A stretch of DNA of 6,017 nt from an uncultured Gemmatimonadota bacterium (GTDB lineage Bacteria > Gemmatimonadota > Gemmatimonadetes > Gemmatimonadales > Gemmatimonadaceae): the NCBI GenBank assembly GCA_946479015.1, contig CAMLEQ010000246.1, forward strand, positions 1-6,017. Direction: 5' to 3'. The notes beneath the pieces were generated by a model. It did no database searches and had not been told where the DNA came from. It saw only the letters and a list, made by a program, of their open reading frames with translations. How positions within the stretch are numbered: the stretch's first letter is position 1; every line of letters starts with the position of its first letter. Below are positions 1 through 5,304 of the stretch, one piece after another. The position numbers and the translations under genes are program-made.

Positions 1-719
1 GTGAACTGCGTGTGCACATCCTCCGCCTGCTTCCCCAGCGCCTCCTGGTCCGCGTCGGCCGGGCTGGCGTCGCCCTCGGGGAGCGGCCTCACCGCCGCCG
101 GCCAGGCGTAGCTCGACGGGTTGGCCACCACGTAGCGGAGGGTCACCCCGAGCGTGCCGTCCACCTTGTTGGCCATCTCGTAGCGCGTCGCGAACTGGCC
201 GCCGGCGGAGTGCCCCGCGATCACGACGGTCTTCAGGTTCGGAAAGGTCTTCTTGTCGGCGAGCCTGCGCACGAGCGCATCCATGAAGTCGAACGACGAG
301 AGCGTCGGGTTCGACGGGGACATGCCACCGGATCGCCAACTGTCGCCGCGTGGGGGCCACAGCACCTCGTTCGCCTGGACCGAGTCGTGTCCGGCGGCGA
401 AGCGCGGCGCGATGACGATCGTGTTCCCGAGCGCGTTGGCGAGGAACGCCGCCGCGGTGGCCGTCTCGAAGTAATGATCGGCATTGCGGCCGGCGCCGTG
501 GACCATGATGAGCGCGCGCGTCACGCCCGCGTTGGGCGTGTCGAGCGGGTAGGTGGAGTAGACCATCGACCGCGCTGGTCCGCCACCGTAGGTGATCCAC
601 TGCTCACAGGAGGCCGTGGCCGTGGTGCAGGGCGCGGCGGAGGAGGCGGCGGCCTGACGGCAGGAGGAGGTGGAGAATGCGAGGAGAGTGGTGGCGGCGA
701 GGAGGAGAGTCGTTCGCAT
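1..719 (-). CDS. Exported alpha/beta hydrolase, C-terminus cut by window edge
   Basis: Reading the reverse strand from an ATG at 717-719 gives 239 residues open to the left edge, so the stop lies outside. The N-terminus (MRTTLLLAATTLLAF, then STSSC) is a signal peptide. Cys20 might be lipidated, but the -3 residue is Thr, so the lipobox is poor and Sec cleavage is equally possible. The hydrolase fold is shown by HGAGR at about residues 74-78 (oxyanion-hole loop after a beta strand) and GHSAGGQ at 169-175, the nucleophile elbow with Ser171. VVANPSSYAWP at 197-207 follows the next strand, as in esterase-like members of the fold. The catalytic acid and His should lie beyond the edge. No good Shine-Dalgarno precedes the ATG; the start was chosen because the signal peptide begins there. 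Substrate is unknown; an esterase or lipase-like role is inference. It is divergent from the gene at 990. Confidence 0.85.
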   Translation of the reverse strand, partial: MRTTLLLAATTLLAFSTSSCRQAAASSAAPCTTATASCEQWITYGGGPARSMVYSTYPLDTPNAGVTRALIMVHGAGRNADHYFETATAAAFLANALGNTIVIAPRFAAGHDSVQANEVLWPPRGDSWRSGGMSPSNPTLSSFDFMDALVRRLADKKTFPNLKTVVIAGHSAGGQFATRYEMANKVDGTLGVTLRYVVANPSSYAWPAAVRPLPEGDASPADADQEALGKQAEDVHTQF

Positions 720-910
720 GACGGGGTTCGATCGAGGGGAGTGCTCTGGAAGGAGTCCTGCGATTGGCGCAATACTATGGGCGGGATCGCTGGCTACGCC
801 AGGACCCTCGCCAGGCGCCGATATGCGCGCGAGCTGCGGGACCGCCAGGAAGGTGGTCATCACGGCCGTCCTCGCGTGCGAGAGGAATCCGAGAGCTCGG
901 CGGCACGCGG

Positions 911-940
911 TTGCCGTCGACGGGTGTTGCGCTGTATATC
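911..940 (+). promoter_or_regulatory. Possible promoter of the small exported-protein gene
   Basis: TTGCCG at 911-916 and TATATC at 935-940, 18 bp apart, each match sigma70 boxes at 4 of 6 positions. They lie in a locally AT-richer patch and would give a leader of about 43 bases before the ATG at 990. A 5-bp inverted repeat, CATCG (940-944) and CGATG (952-956), abuts the -10 box and could be a small operator or chance. The rest of the 720-989 gap holds no gene I can support. No clear promoter for the leftward hydrolase was found in it, apart from an isolated TAGTAT on the reverse strand at 772-777. Confidence 0.35.
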
Positions 941-989
941 ATCGACCACGACGATGCGGTGAGCCACCCTGGACGGACAGGAGGCAGCG

Positions 990-1478
990 ATGCGTTGGGG
1001 CAGACACCAGCTCGTGATCTCGGGCGCCACAGCGTTGTTCAGCCTTGTCGGAGCACGTCACGCCGCTGCGCAGGGTGCCGCACACGGGGCGGCTCATCCC
1101 GCCGCGAGTGCCGCCTCCGCCGGCGGCGCGAAGATCGAGAAGCCGAAGATCCGCGCGGTGACCGGCGCGCACTGCGTCCTCGCGAGCGACGGCACCCTCG
1201 GCGGCGTGTTCCCGAACGACCAGGTTCACACGCTGGCGTTCACCGTCGGTCCCGGCTCGGCGATGGCCGATCAGCTGCACGCCAGCAAGGCGCCGTACAA
1301 GGGGCCGGGCGCGTACAAGAACGTCATCATCGCCGTCTACCTCGGCAAGTCGGCGCTGACCGACAGCTACATCGGCCTCGGCACCGTCACCGTGAACCCT
1401 GATCGCCGCACGGGCGCCTTCGCCCTGAACGACGGCTCGGCGTCAGGCACGTGGGACTGTGGCGCCGCTCTGCGCTGA
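990..1478 (+). CDS. Small exported protein of unknown function with two cysteines
   Basis: This gene encodes 162 residues. The start is well supported: ACAGGAGG at 977-984 sits 5 bases before the ATG. Residues 1-27 look like a Sec signal peptide: basic start, hydrophobic core (LVISGATALFSLVG), and an AAA-Q cleavage site after about Ala27. Residues 28-47 form an Ala/Gly/His/Ser-rich linker. The remaining 115 residues appear beta-rich and contain the protein's only two cysteines, Cys62 (GAHCVLASDG) and Cys157 (GTWDCG, six residues from the end), well placed for a disulfide joining the two ends of the domain. YKGPGAYKN at 103-111 and GTVTVNPDRRTGAF at 131-144 look like strand-turn segments. I do not recognise a named family. 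Location is periplasmic or extracellular by inference. It probably shares a transcript with the gene 30 bases downstream unless the hairpin between them terminates. Confidence 0.85.
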   Translation: MRWGRHQLVISGATALFSLVGARHAAAQGAAHGAAHPAASAASAGGAKIEKPKIRAVTGAHCVLASDGTLGGVFPNDQVHTLAFTVGPGSAMADQLHASKAPYKGPGAYKNVIIAVYLGKSALTDSYIGLGTVTVNPDRRTGAFALNDGSASGTWDCGAALR

Positions 1479-1487
1479 CGGCGGGAG

Positions 1488-1506
1488 CTCCCGCGCGTCG
1501 CGGGAG
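1488..1506 (+). terminator. GC-rich hairpin after the small exported-protein gene
   Basis: CTCCCGCG (1488-1495) and CGCGGGAG (1499-1506) form a perfect 8-bp stem with a 3-base loop, ten bases after the stop at 1478. An alternative 14-bp palindrome, GCGGGAGCTCCCGC, lies at 1481-1494 and would compete with it. No T-run follows, so this is not a classical intrinsic terminator. It could attenuate or protect the upstream mRNA end. Its right arm contains the only G-rich ribosome-binding-like stretch near the GTG at 1509, so folding might also limit translation of the next gene. Confidence 0.4.
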
Positions 1507-1508
1507 GC

Positions 1509-1982
1509 GTGACCTCGAACCTCGGAGCGATGTCGCTCTCATTCTTGCACGGCCCCCGCGCGAACCTGATCCCGCTCGCTCTCGTCGCGCTCTCTTCCTG
1601 CGCCTGGCACGTTCGTCTCGTGCGCCTTGCCTTCGCGAGCCGCTCCTGGCCCGCCGTTCCCGGTCGGCTCCTGCGCGCCGAGTTCGTAGAGGGCTCGCGC
1701 GGTTGGGGCGGGAGCGCAAACGTGAGCTATGCGTACGAGGTCTCCGCCCGGAAGCTCACCGGATCCCGCGTTCGCTTCGGTCCACTGTGGGGGAGCGGCT
1801 CGCTGACGGCGTCGTGGGACGTGGACGATTACCGCGGTGTGCGCGACCTCACGGTCTACTACGACCCGGACGAGCCGTCACGGTCGGTGCTGGAGCCCGG
1901 CCCAATGCCGGGTCTGTGGATCGCCGTCGTCGCGTCTGCGGTCGCCGCGGCGGTCGTGTGCTGGCTGATCGCGACCGCCTGA
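1509..1982 (+). CDS. DUF3592-type two-helix membrane protein
   Basis: This encodes 157 residues from a GTG at 1509; an in-frame ATG at 1530 (residue 8) is an equally possible start. GGGAGG at 1502-1507 is too close to the GTG, and GGAG at 1524-1527 is too close to the ATG, so ribosome binding decides neither. The layout is a hydrophobic segment at about 18-38, a soluble middle, and a C-terminal hydrophobic segment at about 136-157 that ends the protein. The middle has DUF3592 hallmarks: SWPAVPGRL at 46-54, a VSYAYEV strand at 72-78, and VYYDPDEPSRSVLEPG at 116-131, where Y-x-P-x-x-P then VLEPG is typical. The family's function is unknown; the loop between the helices is expected on the outer face of the membrane. 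It follows the small exported-protein gene by 30 bases in the same direction and converges on hxlR, with 47 bases between the stops. Confidence 0.8.
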   Translation: MTSNLGAMSLSFLHGPRANLIPLALVALSSCAWHVRLVRLAFASRSWPAVPGRLLRAEFVEGSRGWGGSANVSYAYEVSARKLTGSRVRFGPLWGSGSLTASWDVDDYRGVRDLTVYYDPDEPSRSVLEPGPMPGLWIAVVASAVAAAVVCWLIATA

Positions 1983-2029
1983 TGCTCGATTGCGGGTACA
2001 GGATCCGCGGAGTCTGATCCCGTCCCCCG

Positions 2030-2443
2030 TCACCCGGCGTCGCCCACCGCCACCGCACCGCGCTCCACATTCGCCGCATCGGCACCGACGCCCTCACGCG
2101 CGCCGAGCAGCTCCGGGTGCTGATCCAGATACCCGTCCCCCCACTCGCGCATGAGCGCGAGAATGGGACCCAAGCGCCGGCCATGCTCGGTCAGCGCGTA
2201 CTCGACCCTCGGCGGCACCTCCGCGTACACCGTCCGCGTGATCACGCCGGCCTGCTCCAGCTCCCGAAGCTGGTTGGTGAGCATCCGCTGGGTGACCAGA
2301 GGGAGGTGCCGGCGCAGCTCCCCGAAGCGGCGCGGGCCGTCGAGCAGGTAGTGCAGGATCCCGCCCTTCCACTTTCCGCCGATCACCTCGAGACACGCCT
2401 CTATCGGGCACCCCGCGGTGCGCTTGTACATCTCGAATCGCAT
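2030..2443 (-). CDS. HxlR/DUF24-family winged-helix transcriptional regulator
   Basis: This 137-residue protein has the HxlR layout throughout: CPIEACLEVIGGKWK at about 12-26, LLDGPRRFGELRRHLP at 33-48 leading into the helix-turn-helix, the recognition region TQRMLTNQLRELEQAG at 51-66, and the wing VYAEVPPRVEYALTEHG at 72-88. Cys12, before Pro, is at the position used for redox or electrophile sensing in YodB, HypR and QorR of this family; Cys17 is a second, less usual cysteine. Residues after about 110 form an acidic/Ala/Gly tail longer than the family core needs. The start is supported by CAGGAG about 8 bases upstream on the reverse strand; Met5 is a less likely alternative. The family usually binds DNA as a dimer and represses a neighbour. 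The divergent dehydrogenase is the obvious target, along with its own gene. Sensing of quinones or other electrophiles is inference. Confidence 0.93.
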   Translation of the reverse strand: MRFEMYKRTAGCPIEACLEVIGGKWKGGILHYLLDGPRRFGELRRHLPLVTQRMLTNQLRELEQAGVITRTVYAEVPPRVEYALTEHGRRLGPILALMREWGDGYLDQHPELLGAREGVGADAANVERGAVAVGDAG

Positions 2444-2460
2444 GACGTCCGCTCCTGTCG

Positions 2461-2498
2461 GTATCGATCCTGATACTAGAACACAATTTTGTGCGTTC
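2461..2498. promoter_or_regulatory. Candidate HxlR operator region in the divergent gap
   Basis: The 2444-2620 gap between the divergent genes has an AT-rich core at about 2461-2503 that stands out from its surroundings. It contains GTATC (2461-2465) with GATAC (2472-2476), a 5-bp inverted repeat with a 6-bp spacer. Eighteen bases from the hxlR start, this could block that gene. Next comes CACAA (2482-2486) with TTGTG (2489-2493), flanked by GAAC (2479-2482) and GTTC (2495-2498), a slightly off-centre compound dyad. HxlR regulators bind short dyads near promoters, so either is a reasonable operator. Promoter boxes are weak: for the rightward gene the best pair is TTGTTG (2499-2504) and GCTAAT (2521-2526), 16 bp apart. 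No clear pair was found for hxlR. Downstream to 2600 I see nothing else. Confidence 0.45.
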
Positions 2499-2620
2499 TT
2501 GTTGCACCGACGCGCACTTCGCTAATTGCGACTCGAGCGCTTCCCGGGGGAAGCGAGCCGGCGACGCCGGATTGCGGCCGCGCCGGATGCCAGCAATCGA
2601 GAATCGAGGAGCAATGTCAC

Positions 2621-3631
2621 ATGAAGGCGTATCGAACGAATGGTGATGGTCTGGACCGCCTCGAGATCGTGGAGCGGGAGCGTCCAGCAGCACGCGCAGG
2701 GCAGGTGGTGGTGCGCATGAAGGCGGCGGCGCTGAACCACGTCGATCTCCAGATCGCCAGGGGCGAGTTCGGCGCGCCGAAGCCCGAGCTCATCCCGCTG
2801 TCAGATGGCGTCGGCGAGGTGGTCGAGGTGGGGGACGGCGTGGAACGCGTCGCGGTCGGCGATCGCGTGGCGACGATCTTCGAGCAGGGCTGGATCTCCG
2901 GCCCGCTTCTTCCGAGCCATCCCGCGACGCACCTCGGCAATCGGATCGATGGGGTGCTGGCGGAATACGTGGTGCTCGATGCGGAAGGGGTGGTCCGCGT
3001 GCCGGATCACCTCACCGACGAGGAAGCGGCGACGCTGACGTGCGCCGGCGTCACGGCGTGGCATGCGCTGTTCGAGCTGGGAGATGTGAAGGCGGGAGAC
3101 ACGGTGCTCGTCCTCGGCACGGGCGGCGTCTCCCTGTTCGCGCTGCAGTTCGCGCGACTGGCCGGCGCCAGCGTGCTGATCGCCTCCTCGAGCGACGCGA
3201 AGCTCGCCAGGGCCGCCGAGCTCGGAGCGACGGCCGGCGTGAACTACCGGACGACGCCGGACTGGGAGCGCTGGGTGCTGGAACGCACCGAGGGGAGGGG
3301 CGTCGACCACGTGGTCGAGGTGGGAGGCCCAGGGACGCTCGGCCGGTCGGTGAAGGCCGTGCGCATGGGGGGTGAGATCAGCCTCATCGGCACGCTGACC
3401 GGCAACGGCGGCGATGTGCGCACGACCGACATCTTCTTCAAGAACGTGCGCGTGCACGGCGTGCACGTGGGCTCCCGCGAGATGTTCGAGCGGATGAACC
3501 GGGCGATCGCGCTGCACCGGCTCCGGCCGGTGGTCGATGAGGTGTTCCCGTTCGACCAGGGTGTGCACGCGTTCGGGCGCCTGGAGAGCGGCGCCCACTT
3601 CGGCAAGGTGGTCGTGCGCATCGCGGCGTGA
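2621..3631 (+). CDS. Zinc-less medium-chain dehydrogenase/reductase, quinone oxidoreductase type
   Basis: This encodes 336 residues, normal for the MDR superfamily. The start at 2621 is fixed by GAGGAG at 2606-2611, nine bases upstream, and by the family-typical MKAYR opening; the frame is open upstream to 2489, but that extension lacks family character. The N-terminal GroES-like domain covers about 1-125, with AALNHVDLQIARGEFG at 36-51 and IPLSDGVGEVVEVGDGV at 58-74. The Cys and Gly-His-Glu of zinc alcohol dehydrogenases are absent (Asn39-His40 and Ser61-Asp62-Gly63 instead), so no catalytic zinc is expected. The Rossmann domain has VLVLGTGGVSLFALQFA at 162-178 for NAD(P), then ASSSD at 188-192, where Ser suits NADPH. 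VDHVVEVGGPGTL at 228-240 and the ending ESGAHFGKVVVR match the MDR7-like group of zinc-less reductases. The likely reaction is NAD(P)H-dependent reduction of a quinone or enone in the cytoplasm; the substrate is unknown. It is divergent from hxlR. Confidence 0.92.
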   Translation: MKAYRTNGDGLDRLEIVERERPAARAGQVVVRMKAAALNHVDLQIARGEFGAPKPELIPLSDGVGEVVEVGDGVERVAVGDRVATIFEQGWISGPLLPSHPATHLGNRIDGVLAEYVVLDAEGVVRVPDHLTDEEAATLTCAGVTAWHALFELGDVKAGDTVLVLGTGGVSLFALQFARLAGASVLIASSSDAKLARAAELGATAGVNYRTTPDWERWVLERTEGRGVDHVVEVGGPGTLGRSVKAVRMGGEISLIGTLTGNGGDVRTTDIFFKNVRVHGVHVGSREMFERMNRAIALHRLRPVVDEVFPFDQGVHAFGRLESGAHFGKVVVRIAA

Positions 3632-3663
3632 CGCTCGCCGGCGGCGCTCGGCCGCGGCATGCT

Positions 3664-5199
3664 TCATCCGACGTCACCCCTCGCCTTCGCGAGCCGGAAC
3701 ATGAGGAAGCTCACCACGGCCGCGCCGACGTTGTACAGCGTGGCCGTGGCGAACGCGTGGCCGTACACCGTGGGGCGCAGCGCCGGCGGGATCGCCGCCG
3801 CCCGGCCGACCGACGAGAAGAAGATCACGCCCACGATCGCCACGCCCACCGAGGTGCCCACGGTCTGCATGGTGCTCACGGCGCCGGATCCCATCCCCGC
3901 CTCGGAGTCGCGCACGGCGCCGAGGATCGCGTTCAGGGCGAGCGGGATCACCATCCCCTGGCCGGCGCCGTTGAGCATCAGGCCGAGCACCATGAGCGGC
4001 ACGCTGTGTACCGCGCTCGCCGCGGTGAGCGCCGAGAGCGCGAGACCGGCCGCGAAGGTGAGCACGCCGGCGAGCAGCGCGGAGTGGCCGAAGCGGCGCG
4101 CGAGGCGGGGTCCCGCCAGCGATCCGGCGAAGAACGCGATGGCGGACGGCGTGAACACCGCTCCCGCGGCGAGGGGGGACAGCCCCAGGCCGAACTGCAG
4201 GAGCATGGTGAGCGAGAGGAAGAACGAGCTGATGGCGGAGTAGAACGCGAAGATGGCGGTCACCCCGGCGACGAAGCGGCGGTTCCCGAACAACGACACG
4301 TCGATGATCGGGACGCCGCCGCGACCGGAGAGCGCCCGCTCGTATCGGACGAACCAGGCGAAGACGAGCAGCGAGGCCGCGGGCGCGGCGATCGACCACC
4401 ACGGCCAGCCGTATTCGCGTCCCTCCCTGATGGGGACGAGCAGGAGCGAGAGGCCCAGCGCGCCGGTGAGCGCGCCGCGCGCATCGAGGCGGGCGGGCAC
4501 CGGCGCCCTGGTCTCGGTGATGAACAGGTGCCCGGCCGCCAGCGCCGCGATGCCGATGGGCAGGTTCACGAGGAAGACCGCCCGCCACCCCATCCCGGCC
4601 GGGTCGTGCTCGATGAGCGCGCCGCCGATGAGCTGGGAGATGGCGGCGGCCACGCCCTGGACCGCTCCCATGATGCCGAACGCGCGCCGCCGCTCGTTCC
4701 CGTCGAAGAGCACCCTCAGCGAGGCGAGCACCTGCGGCATGAGCGTCGCCGCACCCACTCCCTGCGCCACTCGCGCGGCGATGAGCATGGCGGGACTCGG
4801 CGACACGCCGCACAGCAGTGATGCCGCGGTGAACAACGCCATGCCGGCCATGAACACGCGCTTGCGGCCGAACAGATCGCCGAGCCGCGCGCCGTTCATC
4901 AGGCACACGCCGTACGCCGCGCTGTAGCCGACGATCACGAGCTGGATCTCGGCGAAGCTCGCCCGGAGGTGGGTCTGGATGCTCGGGATCGCTACGTTGA
5001 CGATGAACAGATCGAGAATGGTGACGAAGTTGCCGGTGAGCAGGGCGGCGAGCGCGAGCCACCGGCGCCCATCTCCGGCGCGGGCGGGGCCGACTACGAG
5101 GCGAGGCTCCGGGGCGCGCGTGTATCGGGGCGGACGCACGGCCGCCGGGCCGGCTGCGGTGCCCTGCGGCTCGGGTGTCGTCACGGGATCTGCTGGCAT
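3664..5199 (-). CDS. DHA2-family MFS multidrug efflux transporter (14 TMS)
   Basis: This 511-residue protein has the length and repeated hydrophobic segments of 14-helix EmrB/QacA-type transporters. Residues 1-45 are a Pro/Ala-rich cytoplasmic tail. Helix 1 (about 48-70) carries LDLFIVNVAIP at 62-72, the DHA2 signature with the membrane Asp. Motif A is GARLGDLFGRKR at 103-114 in the helix 2-3 loop. Motif B is LIAARVAQGVGAATLMP at 139-155, with Arg143. WRAVFLVNLPIGI at 205-217 is typical of helix 6. In the motif C region (AVQGVAAAISQLIGGALIE, 179-197) the usual Gly-Pro is Ser-Gln, while the following GG is kept. Proton-driven export of hydrophobic drugs across the inner membrane is expected; the substrate is unknown. 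The ATG at 5197-5199 follows GGAG by five bases. The gene is divergent from tetR and probably repressed by its product. It ends 32 bp from the reductase stop, tail to tail, with no convincing terminator between. Confidence 0.93.
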   Translation of the reverse strand: MPADPVTTPEPQGTAAGPAAVRPPRYTRAPEPRLVVGPARAGDGRRWLALAALLTGNFVTILDLFIVNVAIPSIQTHLRASFAEIQLVIVGYSAAYGVCLMNGARLGDLFGRKRVFMAGMALFTAASLLCGVSPSPAMLIAARVAQGVGAATLMPQVLASLRVLFDGNERRRAFGIMGAVQGVAAAISQLIGGALIEHDPAGMGWRAVFLVNLPIGIAALAAGHLFITETRAPVPARLDARGALTGALGLSLLLVPIREGREYGWPWWSIAAPAASLLVFAWFVRYERALSGRGGVPIIDVSLFGNRRFVAGVTAIFAFYSAISSFFLSLTMLLQFGLGLSPLAAGAVFTPSAIAFFAGSLAGPRLARRFGHSALLAGVLTFAAGLALSALTAASAVHSVPLMVLGLMLNGAGQGMVIPLALNAILGAVRDSEAGMGSGAVSTMQTVGTSVGVAIVGVIFFSSVGRAAAIPPALRPTVYGHAFATATLYNVGAAVVSFLMFRLAKARGDVG

Positions 5200-5209
5200 C
5201 GGTGCTCCG

Positions 5210-5239
5210 TTGAAATACGTACGGTCGTACGTATATATT
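5210..5239 (+). promoter_or_regulatory. Predicted sigma70-like promoter of tetR-type gene
   Basis: TTGAAA at 5210-5215 (5 of 6 to consensus) and TATATT at 5234-5239 (5 of 6) are separated by 18 bp. The predicted start near 5246 gives a leader of about 59 bases to the ATG at 5305. The whole spacer is occupied by the palindromic operator, the ideal position for autorepression. Confidence 0.65.
5215..5234. promoter_or_regulatory. 20-bp palindromic operator, probable TetR-type binding site
   Basis: ATACGTACG (5215-5223) and CGTACGTAT (5226-5234) are perfect inverted repeats with a 2-bp GT spacer. TetR-family dimers commonly bind palindromes of this size in the gap between their own gene and a divergent target, and both genes here fit. 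The site fills the -35/-10 spacer of the rightward promoter and covers the start site and part of the -10 box of the leftward one, so a bound dimer should repress both. The alternating CGTACGTA core is also a purine-pyrimidine repeat. Confidence 0.75.
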
Positions 5240-5259
5240 CAACGGAGGCCGGAAGTCAA
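5232..5259 (-). promoter_or_regulatory. Predicted sigma70-like promoter of the efflux transporter gene
   Basis: On the reverse strand TTGACT (5254-5259; 5 of 6 to consensus) precedes TATATA (5232-5237; 4 of 6) with a 16-bp spacer. The predicted start near 5225 leaves a leader of about 26 bases that keeps the GGAG ribosome-binding site at 5205-5208. It shares the AT-rich element at 5232-5239 with the rightward -10 box, so the two promoters are physically interleaved. A nearer reverse-strand pair, TTGAAT (5237-5242) with CGTATT, fits worse and would remove the ribosome-binding site. Confidence 0.6.
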
Positions 5260-5304
5260 GCACGCGCCGTGACGATTCACTCACGATCTCGGGAGAGATG
5301 GACG

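Larger units (their letters stand above)
5205..5247. repeat. 10-bp outer inverted repeat framing the operator
   Basis: CTCCGTTGAA at 5205-5214 and TTCAACGGAG at 5238-5247 are perfect inverted copies. Each arm carries a TTGAA motif pointing inward: the left one is part of the rightward -35 box, the right one faces left. The left arm also contains the Shine-Dalgarno of the transporter gene. The outer dyad centre (5226) is 1.5 bp away from the inner palindrome's centre (5224.5), because three extra bases lie on the right side. With the predicted start sites, neither transcript contains both arms, so it is more likely a DNA-level feature than an RNA hairpin. Confidence 0.75.

Noticed and set aside
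12..962. Open frame of 316 codons on the + strand across the hydrolase gene and the following gap
   Set aside because: Arg/Gly-rich translation without domains; the reverse strand carries a clear signal peptide and nucleophile elbow.
2001..2020. GGATC/GATCC inverted repeat between the convergent DUF3592 and hxlR genes as a bidirectional terminator
   Set aside because: Only 5-bp arms with a 10-base loop and no T-run on either side; too weak to call.
3632..3663. GC-rich palindromes (CGCCGGCG, GCCGCGGC) between the reductase and transporter stops as a terminator
   Set aside because: They are short loop-less palindromes without T-runs and could arise by chance at this base composition.
2801..3667. 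Open frame of 288 codons on the - strand opposite the reductase gene
   Set aside because: Arg/His/Ala-rich antisense shadow of a well-supported MDR enzyme.
3628..4821. Open frame of 397 codons on the + strand opposite the transporter gene
   Set aside because: Its translation is dominated by Arg, Glu, His and Gly with no domain, and it mirrors the transporter's codon structure; a GC-rich shadow frame.
4969..5304. In-frame upstream extension of the tetR-type gene
   Set aside because: It would run antisense through the transporter start and across the operator; the ATG at 5305 has a ribosome-binding site and starts a normal-length TetR protein.
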